A DNA stretch of 64,000 bases from Chryseobacterium sp. OSA05B (GTDB lineage Bacteria > Bacteroidota > Bacteroidia > Flavobacteriales > Weeksellaceae): NCBI RefSeq assembly GCF_019970065.1, contig NZ_JAHXYH010000002.1, positions 558,001 through 622,000 on the forward strand, written 5' to 3'. Positions 26,845-36,908 of the stretch are shown one piece after another. The position numbers and the translations under genes are program-made. The notes below the pieces were generated by a model. It was not told where the DNA came from and ran no database searches. It saw nothing but the letters and a program-made list of their open reading frames with translations. Within the stretch, counting starts at the first letter, position 1. Every line of letters starts with the position of its first letter.

Positions 26845-28044
26845 TTATTTATTAAGATACAGGGATTTTGTTTTTTTATAGTTACTAAATCGTTCTCTCA
26901 GTTGGGTGATCGGAAATTCATATACTTTATAAATCAAAGCTGAAAACACGAGGGTCAATCCCCAATATAAAAAATACATGGCAGGAATGATGATTCTATA
27001 ACTTTTTGTAAAATCTCTCCATGGAATACTGTATATGATCATATCTTTTATCAACGACATATGGGTTAAATACATCGAATAAGAGAGTATGCTTATGATA
27101 GTAATCACGTAACTTATTTTATACTTTATTTTTTTTAAGCCAGACAAATAAGGGAGTAACAGTAAGGCCGCAATTGAAGTAATACTGAGCTCAAAGACAA
27201 CATAGTAAAGCCCGGCTATATCAGGAAAAGTATTGTGGATAATGCTGATGGAGAAATATTTTTGTAATACAATCAGGAATATACCTCCTAAAAATAAATA
27301 ACGAGGGATCAGACTCCAGTATTTGGAATGATAATAATGGATGTAGGCGCCAATAACTCCATACATGATACTATCTAAACGATAAATGACAATATGATAG
27401 AGTACCTGAGACTTTTCAATGTCGTGATTAATGTAAACAGAATATCTTAAAAAACTTACTGCACCTAAAATAAAAAGAGCAATGCTAAGAATTGAATTTT
27501 TAGGTTTGCATCTGAATAAAATAATTAATGCAAAAATGAGAACAGGAATGGTGAGATAAAACCATTCTTCAACACTTAAACTCCAGGATTCCGGAAAATA
27601 GGGAGGTCTGGCATCAGTTAAATTCTGACAAAAAATATAATAACTCGCCATCTTATCAAATGTAAACAAGGGATCCTTGATACTGTAACATACCGTCAGA
27701 ATGGTGAGAATCAGAAAATAAGTTGGGAGAGTCCGGAACCATCTCCTTACCCAAAAATCTAAAAGTAGACTGAAACTTGCTTGATGATGCTCCAGTTGTT
27801 TAATTAAAATACCGCCGATTAAAAAACCACTTAAGACAAAGAATACAGTTACGCCATCAAATTTGATATAATTGTGAAGTTCCATTATTTTTTTTGGGAA
27901 TATAAATTTTCCATGATCAATAATTACGGTAACGATTGCAAAAAATCTTAATAGGTCGAGTCCAAAAATTCGGTTACTGTTTAATTCTTCAGAAAAGAGA
28001 GAGTGAGGGCTGAGCGTTCTTATTTTTGTCAATATTTTTTCCAT
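26845..28044 (-). CDS. acyltransferase family 3 membrane protein (OafA/YrhL type)
   Basis: The 399-residue membrane protein has the acyltransferase 3 signature: a first loop with RIFGLDLLRFFAIVTVIIDHG, containing the catalytic-type histidine, then VTVFFVLSGFLIGGIL, RWFRTLPTYF, and PPYFPESWSLSVEEWFYLTIP. About ten hydrophobic segments follow. It probably transfers an acyl group to a surface polysaccharide or peptidoglycan. It stands between the BtuF-like gene and mgtE, with no glycan cluster to name the substrate. Confidence 0.9.
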   Translation of the reverse strand: MEKILTKIRTLSPHSLFSEELNSNRIFGLDLLRFFAIVTVIIDHGKFIFPKKIMELHNYIKFDGVTVFFVLSGFLIGGILIKQLEHHQASFSLLLDFWVRRWFRTLPTYFLILTILTVCYSIKDPLFTFDKMASYYIFCQNLTDARPPYFPESWSLSVEEWFYLTIPVLIFALIILFRCKPKNSILSIALFILGAVSFLRYSVYINHDIEKSQVLYHIVIYRLDSIMYGVIGAYIHYYHSKYWSLIPRYLFLGGIFLIVLQKYFSISIIHNTFPDIAGLYYVVFELSITSIAALLLLPYLSGLKKIKYKISYVITIISILSYSMYLTHMSLIKDMIIYSIPWRDFTKSYRIIIPAMYFLYWGLTLVFSALIYKVYEFPITQLRERFSNYKKTKSLYLNK

Positions 28045-28230
28045 TTGCAGTGTTTGAAAGCAAATAAAATAAAAATATTATAAACTGCTGGTTTACAGAA
28101 GTTAAATGTATTCTGTGTTTAGGATTTAATGCAGTTTTATTTTAGGATTTTAAAATTATTTCGAGAAAATTATTTATAAAATTATTGAATGTTATTAGAA
28201 ATAATTCTAATTTTTAATGGCTTAAAAATA

Positions 28231-29553
28231 CTACAAAAGTTTTCCTGTCAGGAAAAGTCCGGCTACGGAAAAATAAATAATAAGTCCGGTAACGTCTACC
28301 AGAGTGGCAACAAATGGGGCAGAAGAAGTAGCAGGGTCAAGGTTTAATCTTTTCAGAATAAAAGGAACCATAGAGCCCGAAAGCGTTCCCCATAGCACAA
28401 TCATCACAAGAGAAACCCCTACACTTAAGCCTACATATGGCCAGTACATCCCGTAATTGAAGAAACCTGCTTCATGCCATACCATAATTCTTAAAAATCC
28501 GATGACCCCAAGAATACTGCCGAGCGCAAGTCCGGTAAAAATTTCTTTTTTCATCACATACCACCAGTCTTTAAGACCAATCTCCTGAAGAGCCATAGCA
28601 CGGATAATAAGCGTTGCAGCCTGAGATCCGGAATTTCCCCCACTGGAAATAATTAAGGGAACAAATAAAGCAAGAACAACTGCTTTCTGAATTTCATCTT
28701 CAAAATAACCCATCGCAGAAGCGGTCAGCATTTCAGAGAAAAATAGAATGATCAGCCAGGTTCCTCTTTTTTTGATCATCTCCACCAGAGAAGTCTGCGT
28801 ATAAGGATCATCTAAGGCTTCCAGACCCCCGAATTTCTGAATATCTTCTGTATTCTGCTGTTCGATCTGGTCAAGGATATCATCAATCGTTACGATGCCT
28901 ACAAGAACACCGGCCTCTGTGATGATGGGAAGGGCGGTTCTGTCATATTTTTCAAAATACGTTACCGCATCCTCCTTTGAGGTGACGGTGGTAATCGCCA
29001 CGAAATGATTATCGGTCATATCGGAGATCAAAGTATCTTCCTCGGCCAACAGAAGGCTTCCAAGAGCAATATCATCAATCAGGCGGTTTCTTTCATCCAC
29101 CACATAAAGGTGGTTCATGGTTTCCACTCTTTTTCCAACCTTTTTAATCTGTTGCAGACATCTTTTTACCGTCCATTCTTTACGGATCTGGATGTAGTAA
29201 GGGGTCATCAGACGGGCAATCGAATCTGAATTGTAGCCCAGAAGTTTCAGGGCAATTCTTCTTTCCTGCGGATTCAGATGGTTGATGGAATACTTAATCA
29301 GCTCATCAGGAAAATCCTCAAAAAGGGCAGTTCTGTCATCCGGAGTCATTCCGTTCAGGATCTCGGAAACCTCTTCGCTTCCGATACTTCTGATGGTGTC
29401 TTCCTGGAAATCAGGGTCAAGGTGAGAAAAAACTTCCGCCTTGTATTCTTTTGGAACCTTTAAAAATGCCAGAAGCCTCTCGTCAGCATGAAGATTGCTA
29501 AGAGTTTCGGCGATATCGGCAGGATTAAAGATAAGTTCGTCTCTGGAATTCAA
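28231..29553 (-). CDS. mgtE: magnesium transporter MgtE
   Basis: The protein has an N-terminal MgtE superhelical domain ([17 protein letters not shown]), a CBS pair ([37 protein letters not shown]) and a C-terminal channel domain with [21 protein letters not shown]. Mg2+ gates the channel through the CBS domains. No ATG is present at the expected start. A TTG at 29577 overlaps a perfect -7 element TATTTTTG (29575-29582), so a TTG at 29553 (440 residues) is the likeliest start. The original start may have been lost. Confidence 0.92.
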   Translation of the reverse strand: MNSRDELIFNPADIAETLSNLHADERLLAFLKVPKEYKAEVFSHLDPDFQEDTIRSIGSEEVSEILNGMTPDDRTALFEDFPDELIKYSINHLNPQERRIALKLLGYNSDSIARLMTPYYIQIRKEWTVKRCLQQIKKVGKRVETMNHLYVVDERNRLIDDIALGSLLLAEEDTLISDMTDNHFVAITTVTSKEDAVTYFEKYDRTALPIITEAGVLVGIVTIDDILDQIEQQNTEDIQKFGGLEALDDPYTQTSLVEMIKKRGTWLIILFFSEMLTASAMGYFEDEIQKAVVLALFVPLIISSGGNSGSQAATLIIRAMALQEIGLKDWWYVMKKEIFTGLALGSILGVIGFLRIMVWHEAGFFNYGMYWPYVGLSVGVSLVMIVLWGTLSGSMVPFILKRLNLDPATSSAPFVATLVDVTGLIIYFSVAGLFLTGKLL

Positions 29554-29574
29554 AACGTGGTTTTTTAGGATATG

Positions 29575-29582
29575 CAAAAATA
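29575..29582 (-). promoter_or_regulatory. -7 element upstream of mgtE
   Basis: TATTTTTG on the minus strand. It overlaps the first open codon of the mgtE frame, so transcription would begin near 29570. Confidence 0.4.
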
Positions 29583-29659
29583 ATTCAAAAAATTAAGACT
29601 ATGAAGCAAAGCCGCAAAATTAAGGATTAATTAAAGTTTAAAACAGATCAGAACCGCTT

Positions 29660-29692
29660 TTAAAACAAAAAACACCCGCCGGAGCGGATGTT
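29660..29692 (-). terminator. terminator of the peptide cassette
   Basis: On the minus strand ACA-CCGC / GCGG-TGT stem followed by TTTTTTGTTTT, about 35 bases after the stop of the last peptide gene. Confidence 0.75.
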
Positions 29693-29724
29693 CAAAAATT
29701 AAATTTAATTCATAAATACCTATA

Positions 29725-29889
29725 TTATTCAAGAATAGGTCCGCACATTGGGTAGGGCGAAGGCAGACACATACCGCTGTCACAGCATTCTCCGAATCCA
29801 CATTGGGAATGAGTTTGGCATTTTTTGATCATTCCGCTACCGTTGATGTTCTGTTGCTCCTCTCTGGTGAGTTTTTTAAGATTTTTCAT
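29725..29889 (-). CDS. bacteriocin-like Cys-rich peptide precursor 1
   Basis: This 54-residue frame is too short for common ORF filters. It starts MKNLKKLTREEQQNINGSG, a leader ending in a Gly-Ser-Gly variant of the double-glycine processing site. The core holds five Cys (pattern C-x5-C-x4-CC-x4-C, then a final C). It is the most diverged of four tandem paralogues and the last in the operon. The leader type is known from Bacteroidota bacteriocin-like and RiPP precursors, which C39 peptidases cut. No maturation gene is nearby. Confidence 0.8.
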   Translation of the reverse strand: MKNLKKLTREEQQNINGSGMIKKCQTHSQCGFGECCDSGMCLPSPYPMCGPILE

Positions 29890-29921
29890 ATCAATAGTTT
29901 TAGTTATTAATAAAATCCGTT

Positions 29922-30062
29922 TTATTCAATACAGTCGTATTCCATACAAACACCCTGGCAGCAAAAACCTATGAAGCACGGTCTTGTTACACTGCATTTT
30001 TGAAAAGCTCCGCCATTGATCTGACTTTGCTGCTTTCTGTTGAGTTTCTTTACATTTTTCAT
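29922..30062 (-). CDS. bacteriocin-like Cys-rich peptide precursor 2
   Basis: The 46-residue precursor begins MKNVKKLNRKQQSQINGG, with a canonical GG site at residues 17-18. The core (AFQKC...) contains six Cys in the pattern C-x5-C-x4-CC-x3-C-x4-C, with TRPCFIGFCCQGVC as the centre. It is the third gene in the operon and lies 32 bases upstream of precursor 1. Confidence 0.85.
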   Translation of the reverse strand: MKNVKKLNRKQQSQINGGAFQKCSVTRPCFIGFCCQGVCMEYDCIE

Positions 30063-30098
30063 GTTAAATAATTTTAATTAAATAAAAAGATAGGACTC

Positions 30099-30242
30099 TT
30101 AAAATTCAATGCAGGCAGATAATCTACAAACGCCTTCACAACACCATCCAATGGTGCAGGGTCTGGTTGCATTACATTTTTGAAAAGCTCCGCCATTGAT
30201 TTGCTTTTGCTGCTCTCTGTTGAGTCTCTTTAAATTTTTCAT
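30099..30242 (-). CDS. bacteriocin-like Cys-rich peptide precursor 3
   Basis: The 47-residue precursor begins MKNLKRLNREQQKQINGG and has the same core pattern with six Cys (TRPCTIGWCCEGVC in the middle, ending SACIEF). It differs from precursor 2 mainly in loop residues and in the final residues. It is 36 bases upstream of precursor 2. Confidence 0.85.
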   Translation of the reverse strand: MKNLKRLNREQQKQINGGAFQKCNATRPCTIGWCCEGVCRLSACIEF

Positions 30243-30280
30243 ATCCGTTGATTGAATCATTAAGATAAAAGATAGAATCT

Positions 30281-30433
30281 TTAAAGCTCGGGATCAATAC
30301 ATGCATACGGGGAGCATACTCCATTACAGCACCATCCTATGGAACAAGGTCTGTTGGTATTGTTGCATCTGTTAATAGCACCTCCATTAATTTGTTTCTG
30401 TTGCTCTCTGTTGAGCTTCTTTAAATTTTTCAT
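30281..30433 (-). CDS. bacteriocin-like Cys-rich peptide precursor 4 (first in operon)
   Basis: The 50-residue precursor begins MKNLKKLNREQQKQINGG. Its core has six Cys (NRPCSIGWCCNGVC centre, ending YACIDPEL), with an extra Asn in the first loop. It is the first of the four genes. A minus-strand element TATTTTAG about 20 bases upstream of the start may be its -7 box (one mismatch). Confidence 0.85.
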   Translation of the reverse strand: MKNLKKLNREQQKQINGGAINRCNNTNRPCSIGWCCNGVCSPYACIDPEL

Positions 30434-30800
30434 ATTGTATAAGTTTTAATTTGTAAAACTAAAATAGTAAAAAATATTATATTATTCACCATATGATGAA
30501 AATATTTAACTAGTAATCAGGAGGTTTGGGGGCTTTTTTAATTTGGTGTAAAAATTATGACTGCTATAGTATACTTATAAATGTAGGTAAATAGAGTTGG
30601 ATTTTGAATTTTGAATGGTGAATTGTGAATCGTCAATCGTCAATGGTGAATTTTACTAGCGGTCGATCATTGACTATTGACCTGCGCATCAGAATTGATC
30701 ATTGACTGGTAAAAATTGTGAATGGTGAATCGTCGATTGTGAATTTTACTATCCGTCATGAATTGACTATTGATTTGCGTAGCAAAATTGACCATTCACC
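30434..30800. other. intergenic region upstream of the peptide cassette
   Basis: Bases 30434-30520 probably hold the promoter of the peptide operon. Bases 30601-30799 are built of degenerate direct and inverted copies of a TGAATGGTGAATTTT / ATTGACTATTGAC unit (see the repeat entry). No gene was found. Confidence 0.5.
30601..30799. repeat. dispersed TGAATGGTGAAT repeat cluster, copy 1
   Basis: The region is composed of GTGAATGGTGAATCGTC-type units and inverted ATTGACTATTGA and GCGTAGCAAAATTGACC segments. Similar sequence appears at 44163-44203, 50261-50300 and 54432-54570, always between genes. Confidence 0.7.
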
Positions 30801-31352
30801 TTAAAGCTCCGTCCCGGCTGAAGGTTTAAGTTTTCTGAGCTTTTTCAAAATACCCTTTATCGCCCCGTCTGTACCAATTTTAATCGAGTTCTCAGTAGAA
30901 CCCAGGAGGCGCATGTTTTTGCGGTAGGTGTCGTAATCGGATTCAGTCACCAGATTTCCTTCGGCATCAAAAAGTTTCATGCTTACCACCACTTGGTTGG
31001 AAAACACATACTTTCCGATTCCTACTTTGAAATATCTTACCTTGGGAACAATGGCAAAATCAGCATCATTATTGACACAGTAATCTGTGATGGTCTGTTT
31101 TTCTATGCTGTCGAAGGGGAGCTGAACCTCTGCTCTGAGCATTTTATTTCTTCTTCCGCTGAAATTATCAGAAACCGCACTGAAAAAAGCATGGTTGGTG
31201 GGTTCTTTAATTTCCTCAATGTCAGGTTCTACCTCGGGATTGAAGTATAGGATTTTTTTTACTTTATGGTCTGAATTTTTCTGTGCTTTCACTGAAATAA
31301 TGCCGACCAGTAAAAAAGTGCTGACTGCTGTAAAGAATATAATTTTTCTCAT
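30801..31352 (-). CDS. exported protein of unknown function
   Basis: The 183-residue protein has a signal peptide (MRKIIFFTAVSTFLLVGIIS, cleaved after KAQ) and a mixed alpha/beta mature part with DNFSGRRNKMLRAEVQLPFDS, NNDADFAIVPKVRYFKVG and KLFDAEGNLV. It has no recognised family. ATG 31352 is preferred to a start at 31400, because a perfect -7 element TAATTTTG (31367-31374) lies between them. It is monocistronic. Confidence 0.75.
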   Translation of the reverse strand: MRKIIFFTAVSTFLLVGIISVKAQKNSDHKVKKILYFNPEVEPDIEEIKEPTNHAFFSAVSDNFSGRRNKMLRAEVQLPFDSIEKQTITDYCVNNDADFAIVPKVRYFKVGIGKYVFSNQVVVSMKLFDAEGNLVTESDYDTYRKNMRLLGSTENSIKIGTDGAIKGILKKLRKLKPSAGTEL

Positions 31353-31366
31353 TTGTAATTCGTATG

Positions 31367-31374
31367 CAAAATTA
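31367..31374 (-). promoter_or_regulatory. -7 element of the 30801 gene
   Basis: TAATTTTG on the minus strand, 14 bases upstream of the start codon, with a TTG about 23 bases further upstream. Confidence 0.5.
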
Positions 31375-31460
31375 CTGCCTTTTCGTTGGATGTCATACAA
31401 TTTATTAAGAAATTTTTAACATTTTTTTCTATCAATTTTGATACATGAAATCAATAATGT

Positions 31461-31491
31461 TTTGCTGAATTAAAAAATAGTTGTAATTTTG
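31461..31491 (+). promoter_or_regulatory. promoter of rpsO
   Basis: TTTG (31461-31464), a 19-base spacer and TAATTTTG (31484-31491) match the Bacteroidota promoter exactly. Confidence 0.8.
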
Positions 31492-31526
31492 CAGCCGTTA
31501 CATAATAATCATTAAACAATATTGGA

Positions 31527-31796
31527 ATGTACTTAACAACAGAAAAAAAGCAGGAAATTTTCTCAAAACATGGAAAATCTGCAACAGACACAGGAAGTGC
31601 TGAAGGACAAATCGCTCTTTTCACTTTCAGAATCAATCACTTATCTCAACACCTAAAGTCTAACCGTCACGATTTCAACACAGAGAGATCTCTAGTGAAA
31701 TTGGTAGGTAAGAGAAAAAGTTTACTAGATTACCTCAAAAACAAAGATATCGCAAGATATAGAGCAATTATTGCTGAACTAGGTTTAAGAAAATAA
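31527..31796 (+). CDS. rpsO: 30S ribosomal protein S15
   Basis: The 89-residue S15 has TGSAEGQIALFTFRINHLSQHLK and the C-terminal KRKSLLDYLKNKDIARYR. It binds 16S rRNA and S6/S18 in the central domain. It has a near-perfect housekeeping promoter and its own terminator, so it is expressed as a single gene. Here pnp is 2.5 kb away rather than adjacent as in many bacteria. Confidence 0.98.
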   Translation: MYLTTEKKQEIFSKHGKSATDTGSAEGQIALFTFRINHLSQHLKSNRHDFNTERSLVKLVGKRKSLLDYLKNKDIARYRAIIAELGLRK

Positions 31797-31817
31797 TCTA
31801 CAAAGATTTTCAAATAA

Positions 31818-31846
31818 AAGCAATCTCGAAAGAGGTTGCTTTTTTT
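31818..31846 (+). terminator. terminator of rpsO
   Basis: AAGCAA-CTC-GAAA-GAG-TTGCTT stem followed by a run of T. Confidence 0.88.
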
Positions 31847-31852
31847 ATGCAG

Positions 31853-32212
31853 TTACTTTGTGCCTTTTCCAATCCTTCCCAAATGCGTATTCTGAAAACT
31901 GTCCGGAAATTTCAGCCCGTACCCAAGAATTCTGTCAAATGCTGAATGTGAAAACAGAATGGCCCCGATCATCTGTACATAGGGAAGATGTAATGCAGTC
32001 CCTACGAGATAAAGAACAATAGCCAGCCCAAGATGATGAAATAGATTGTAGAAAAATGCTCCGACTTTATTATTAGCAACATACCCCAGCATCGAGATAT
32101 CAGGACCAAAGAACAGGCCTGCAAACCACCACCAGGACAGTTCTGTACGGCTGAATGCAAAAATTCCCAAAATCATAAAGGCAACATACTCCAGTTGTAA
32201 TTGAATTTTCAT
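31853..32212 (-). CDS. DUF4260 family membrane protein
   Basis: The 119-residue protein has three or four hydrophobic segments, an ELSWWWFAGLFFGPDISMLGYV motif and a late HSAFDRILGYGLKF that is typical of DUF4260. The length fits. Its function is unknown. It is convergent with rpsO. Confidence 0.85.
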   Translation of the reverse strand: MKIQLQLEYVAFMILGIFAFSRTELSWWWFAGLFFGPDISMLGYVANNKVGAFFYNLFHHLGLAIVLYLVGTALHLPYVQMIGAILFSHSAFDRILGYGLKFPDSFQNTHLGRIGKGTK

Positions 32213-32280
32213 AACAATAAAGGTATTGATGATCTGATAAGTGTCTTATGTAATGTAAAAGTTACAGTTTAATTTGGTTA

Positions 32281-32318
32281 AAAAACAAAAGTGAGACGTT
32301 GTAAAACATCTCACTTTA
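32281..32318 (-). terminator. terminator of the FucP-type carrier gene
   Basis: Perfect stem AAAGTGAGA / TCTCACTTT with a 12-base loop, followed on the minus strand by TGTTTTT. Confidence 0.75.
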
Positions 32319-32437
32319 TAGTATTGATACAAAGCTTGTCTTGCTAAAATAAGCGTTAGCGGAGTTGTATATCTTAAACAAAATACTGTTTCTAATTCTT
32401 TGTTTTGCTTTATGATATTTAAAAACAGAAAAGGATC

Positions 32438-33865
32438 TTAATGTCCTGATTTGGCCTCCGTACTTTCCACATGCCCCAAATATTTGGTACAATATGCTCC
32501 GAAGATCAGAATCACAACATAGCAGAATACCGGAATGATAAATGAATGCTGCACCCCAAACTGATCTGCAAGATATCCCTGGAAAATAGGAACAATAGCG
32601 CCTCCTAAAATTGCCATGACCACCAGAGATGAACCCTGGCTGGTATATTTACCTAAACCGGAAATCGCCAGTGTATAGATATTGGAGAACATAATGGAAT
32701 TAAAGATCCCGATCCCTAAAATGCTGTACATCGCCAGCTCACCATGATTAAGCATTGCGGAGATAAGAAGAGCGACATTGATCGCTGCGAAAATAGACAA
32801 AGTTCTTGCCGGAGCTGATTTACCCACAAAGAAAGCAATGAAATTAAGTATGATAAATACAATGAAAAAACTGATTTGCGCAAAGCTCAGGTCTACAATA
32901 CTGAAAATAACCAGGAAAACAGCAGCAGCTGCTCCCAACATATAAATTGCTTTTTTGCCTTGGCTTAATGACTGGTTTAAAGAAATAGCCCCAAGAAAAC
33001 GTCCTATCATCGCACCTCCCCAATACAGAGAAAGATAATTTTTACTGATGATCTCATTGAAGCCCATGATCTGAGGCTGCTCCAGAAAGCTGATGATAAA
33101 ACTTCCCACTGCCACTTCTCCGCCTACGTAGCAGAACATCGCAAAAACCCCAAATTTAAGATGGCTGAACTCAAGAGCTCCCCATCCTTTTACAATTTCT
33201 TCTTCCTGCGTCTGGAAAGAAGGTAGTTTAACTCTGGAAATTAATAACGCTACTAATAGAAGGATACCCGCAAAGATCAGATAAGGAATTCTTGTCGCTA
33301 CAGCGCTGAACGAACCGTCAGGAGCTGAGAAAAATTCAAAGATCAGGTGTCCTCCCAATACCGGTGCGATTGTGGTTCCGAAAGCATTGAAAGCCTGGGT
33401 CATATTCAGACGGCTGGAAGCTGATTCTTCGCTGCCGAGCAATGAAACGTAAGCATTTGCTGTGATCTGAAGTACTGTAAAGCCAAGCCCAAGAATGAAC
33501 AAAGCCCCCAGAAATAAAGGATAATAGGAAAAAGTAGCTGCCGGATAAAATAAGACACATCCGAAAGCCGCGAGAAAAATACCGAACATAATTCCTTTTT
33601 TATAACCTGCTTTGTTAATAGGATCTCCTTTTGAAATAGAGATCAGGAAATAAATCAGGGAACCGATAAAATAAGCCCCGAAAAAGCAGAACTGTACCAG
33701 CATCGATTCGAAAAAGGTAAGTTTGAAAAGCTGTTTCAGATAAGGGATCAGGATGTCATTCATACAGGTAATGAATCCCCACATAAAAAAGAGCAGGGTG
33801 ATCGTGATTAAAGGGATCGTATAATTTCTGCTCTGTGTTTTTACTTCTTTATTGATCATAAACAT
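32438..33865 (-). CDS. sugar MFS transporter of the FucP/GluP (FHS) family
   Basis: The 475-residue carrier has twelve predicted membrane helices, starting PLITITLLFFMWGFITCMNDILIPYLK, the FHS-family signature. It also has ITANAYVSLLG and SRLNMTQAFNAFGTT. It is likely a proton symporter for glucose/galactose or fucose. No sugar catabolic genes adjoin it. The ATG at 33859 is an alternative start. Confidence 0.9.
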   Translation of the reverse strand: MFMINKEVKTQSRNYTIPLITITLLFFMWGFITCMNDILIPYLKQLFKLTFFESMLVQFCFFGAYFIGSLIYFLISISKGDPINKAGYKKGIMFGIFLAAFGCVLFYPAATFSYYPLFLGALFILGLGFTVLQITANAYVSLLGSEESASSRLNMTQAFNAFGTTIAPVLGGHLIFEFFSAPDGSFSAVATRIPYLIFAGILLLVALLISRVKLPSFQTQEEEIVKGWGALEFSHLKFGVFAMFCYVGGEVAVGSFIISFLEQPQIMGFNEIISKNYLSLYWGGAMIGRFLGAISLNQSLSQGKKAIYMLGAAAAVFLVIFSIVDLSFAQISFFIVFIILNFIAFFVGKSAPARTLSIFAAINVALLISAMLNHGELAMYSILGIGIFNSIMFSNIYTLAISGLGKYTSQGSSLVVMAILGGAIVPIFQGYLADQFGVQHSFIIPVFCYVVILIFGAYCTKYLGHVESTEAKSGH

Positions 33866-34309
33866 TTATTTATTTGAAAAGAATTGTTAAGCTCTTTCAG
33901 TTGATTTTGTCTGCTGCATATATATTTTGAGAAGCATGGCAAATATAAGGCAGTAGCCTGTTTTTCTGCAACTTTTCGGATGTTTTTTTCTGTAAAAAAG
34001 CGGTCTTTATTTTCTTAAAAACATTATTTACTTTTTTTGAGACAATAATACGAAAATGGCTGGATTCTTTGATCAGTTTTCTTTGGAAAAAATCTTTTTA
34101 TTGATGAAATACAATGAATAAGTTGAACATTTCGTAAGTAATTCTTACTTCATTGATAAAATAGGAGGGTAAAATCTTATAATTCCTCATACTATTTCTG
34201 AGATTGAAAATTTAATATCTCATTATTATACGTTATCTTTGCAAACGAAAATTTAGACGAACTATCAATAATTAAAGCACTCAATACGGAGTGCAACACA
34301 AAACAATTT
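33866..34309. other. intergenic region upstream of pnp
   Basis: No gene was found. A perfect -7 element TATCTTTG lies at 34234-34241, about 70 bases before pnp, with no TTTG at 19 bases upstream. The rest is AT-rich with no clear structure. Confidence 0.5.
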
Positions 34310-36586
34310 ATGAGTATACCTCAAGCAATTACAGAAACGATTACTCTTGCAGACGGCAGAGAAATTACAATTGAAACAGGAAAATTAGCAAAACAGGCTG
34401 ATGGTTCTGTAGTCGTAAAAATAGGCGGAACAATGCTTTTAGCAACAGTTGTAGCCAGTAAAGAAGCAAAAGAAGGTGTAGATTTCCTACCCTTAACAGT
34501 TGATTACAGAGAAAAATTCTACGCAGGAGGTAAGATTCCTGGAAATTTCTTTAGAAGAGAAGCTAGACCATCAGATCAGGAGATCTTAACGATGCGTTTG
34601 GTAGACAGAGTTCTTAGACCATTATTCCCTGAAGATTTTCATGCGGAAGTTCAGGTGATGATTTCATTAATTTCTTATGACGGACAGTCAATTCCTGATG
34701 ATTTGGCAGGTCTTGCAGCATCTGCAGCAATCGCTATTACAGATATTCCTTTCAACGGACCAATGTCTGAAGTGAGAGTGGTAAGAATCAACGGTGAACT
34801 TTCTGTGAACCCTAATTATGCAGATCTTAAAATTGCCGACCTTGACATCATGGTGGGAGCAACTAAAGATTCTATCGTAATGGTAGAAGGGGAAATGAAA
34901 GAAATTTCTGAGCAGGAAATGCTTGAAGCAATCCAATTTGCTCATGTAGAAATTAAAAAACAAGTTGAAGCTCAGGAAAGATTAGCCGAAAAAGTAGGTA
35001 AATCATTCCCAAAAAGAGAATATAGCCACGAAAATCACGATGAAGCTATCCGTGAGAAAGTGTGGAAAGAAACATATGATAAAGTATATGAAGTTGCTAA
35101 GCAACCTTCAGCAAAAGAAGAAAGAGGTGAAAAATTCAAAGCTGTTTTGGCTGAATTTTTAGCTCAATATGTTGAAAATGCTGAAGAATTAGAAAGAGTA
35201 ACACCTTTCGCTAAAGTATATTTCCATGATGTAGAGAAAGAAGCGATGCGTCAGATGATTTTGAATGACAAAATCCGTCTTGATGGTCGTGATCCTGAAA
35301 CAATTCGTCCAATCTGGAGCGAAATCGATTATTTACCGGGAGCTCACGGTTCTGCAATTTTCACAAGAGGTGAAACTCAATCTTTAACAGCAGTAACGTT
35401 AGGTTCTGTGAAAGATGCGAACATGGTAGACAGTGTAATGGTAAATTATGACGAAAGATTTTTCTTACACTATAACTTCCCTCCGTTCTCAACGGGTGAA
35501 GCAAGACCTTTAAGAGGAACTTCAAGAAGAGAAGTAGGACATGGAAACCTGGCTCAGAGAGCTTTGGCAAACATGATTCCTGAAGAAAATCCTTACACGA
35601 TCCGTATCGTTTCTGATATTTTAGAATCAAACGGTTCGTCTTCTATGGCAACTGTTTGTGCAGGAACTTTAGCATTGATGGATGCAGGTATTCAGATTAC
35701 AAAACCAGTTTCTGGGATTGCAATGGGATTGGTAACAGACGTTAAGACCGGAAAATTTACTGTACTTTCTGATATCTTAGGTGATGAAGATCACTTGGGA
35801 GATATGGACTTTAAAGTAACGGGAACTGCAGACGGAATTACTGCTTGTCAAATGGATATCAAAATCCAGGGATTATCCATGGATATCATGGAGAAAGCAC
35901 TTTTACAAGCTAAAGACGGAAGATTACATATTCTTGATAAAATCACTGAAACAATTGCGGTACCAAGAGAAGACGTGAAACCTCACGCTCCGAAAATGGT
36001 AATGCTTGAGATCTCTAAAGATTTCATCGGTGCTGTTATCGGACCTGGTGGAAAAATCATTCAACAACTTCAAAAAGATACAGATACTGTTATTGCTATT
36101 GAAGAAGTAGGAGAAATCGGAAGAATTGAGATTTCTGGTGTAAGCAGAGAGAAAATCAATGCAGCGATTGCAAGAATCAACGAGATTACATTTGTACCGG
36201 TAGTAGGTGAAGTGTATCAAGGAAAAGTGGTAAAAGTAATGGATTTTGGAGCTTTTGTAGCGATTGCAAAAGGAACTGAAGGATTACTTCACATTTCTGA
36301 AATCGAATGGGCTCGTCTTGATAAAGTACCTTACAACGAAGGTGACGAAGTAGAGGTGAAGTTTATGGGTTACGATGACCGTAAGAAAATGAAACTTTCA
36401 AGAAAAGTTTTATTACCAAGACCTGAAAGACCTGAGTCTAAGCCAAGACCAGAAGGTCAGGACAGACCACAAGGAGATAGAAGACCTCAAGGTGACAGAA
36501 GACCAGAAAGACAAGACAGACCTGAAGGTGAAAGAAGACCTGAACAGGCTCCAAGAGACAATCAAAATCCTTCAACTGAAGCTTAA
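34310..36586 (+). CDS. pnp: polyribonucleotide nucleotidyltransferase
   Basis: The 758-residue PNPase has two RNase PH domains ([21 protein letters not shown] and [18 protein letters not shown] [14 protein letters not shown]), a KH domain with [12 protein letters not shown] at about residue 575 and an S1 domain ([26 protein letters not shown]) near 640. A C-terminal tail from about residue 700 is rich in Arg, Pro, Glu and Gln ([19 protein letters not shown]), an RNA-binding extension. It degrades RNA 3' to 5' with phosphate. A terminator follows. Confidence 0.98.
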   Translation: MSIPQAITETITLADGREITIETGKLAKQADGSVVVKIGGTMLLATVVASKEAKEGVDFLPLTVDYREKFYAGGKIPGNFFRREARPSDQEILTMRLVDRVLRPLFPEDFHAEVQVMISLISYDGQSIPDDLAGLAASAAIAITDIPFNGPMSEVRVVRINGELSVNPNYADLKIADLDIMVGATKDSIVMVEGEMKEISEQEMLEAIQFAHVEIKKQVEAQERLAEKVGKSFPKREYSHENHDEAIREKVWKETYDKVYEVAKQPSAKEERGEKFKAVLAEFLAQYVENAEELERVTPFAKVYFHDVEKEAMRQMILNDKIRLDGRDPETIRPIWSEIDYLPGAHGSAIFTRGETQSLTAVTLGSVKDANMVDSVMVNYDERFFLHYNFPPFSTGEARPLRGTSRREVGHGNLAQRALANMIPEENPYTIRIVSDILESNGSSSMATVCAGTLALMDAGIQITKPVSGIAMGLVTDVKTGKFTVLSDILGDEDHLGDMDFKVTGTADGITACQMDIKIQGLSMDIMEKALLQAKDGRLHILDKITETIAVPREDVKPHAPKMVMLEISKDFIGAVIGPGGKIIQQLQKDTDTVIAIEEVGEIGRIEISGVSREKINAAIARINEITFVPVVGEVYQGKVVKVMDFGAFVAIAKGTEGLLHISEIEWARLDKVPYNEGDEVEVKFMGYDDRKKMKLSRKVLLPRPERPESKPRPEGQDRPQGDRRPQGDRRPERQDRPEGERRPEQAPRDNQNPSTEA

Positions 36587-36611
36587 GATTTAAATCTCAG
36601 ATATATAAATG

Positions 36612-36640
36612 AAATCCCTCAATTTGAGGGATTTTTTTTT
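36612..36640 (+). terminator. terminator of pnp
   Basis: AAATCCCTC-AATTT-GAGGGATTT stem followed by a T run. Confidence 0.88.
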
Positions 36641-36908
36641 GGCTTAACGTGATAAAGATCCGGTTATTATTGGTGATCGCAAAGTCGCAAAGGTTTTAAA
36701 AATGAATACATTTTTAAGATGCAAGAAAATCGAAGATTTTCAGCAAGGCTTAGTGTGTAAATTTTGTGCGGTATACAATTTTATCGGAGATAAAATCCTT
36801 GCGCCTTATAAAAAGCATTTTAGTGAGTTAGTCTTTGCGTCATTGCGTTTCAAACAATTTAGGATGTTAAAAAATGTGTTTTTCATAGCTCTGTTTTTTA
36901 TCATTTCA
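36641..36908. other. intergenic decayed repeats
   Basis: The gap between pnp and the convergent barrel gene contains GAAAATCGAAGATTTTC (36725-36741), a relative of the GAAAATCTTTGATTTT palindromes at 25957 and 53270. No gene was found. Confidence 0.4.
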
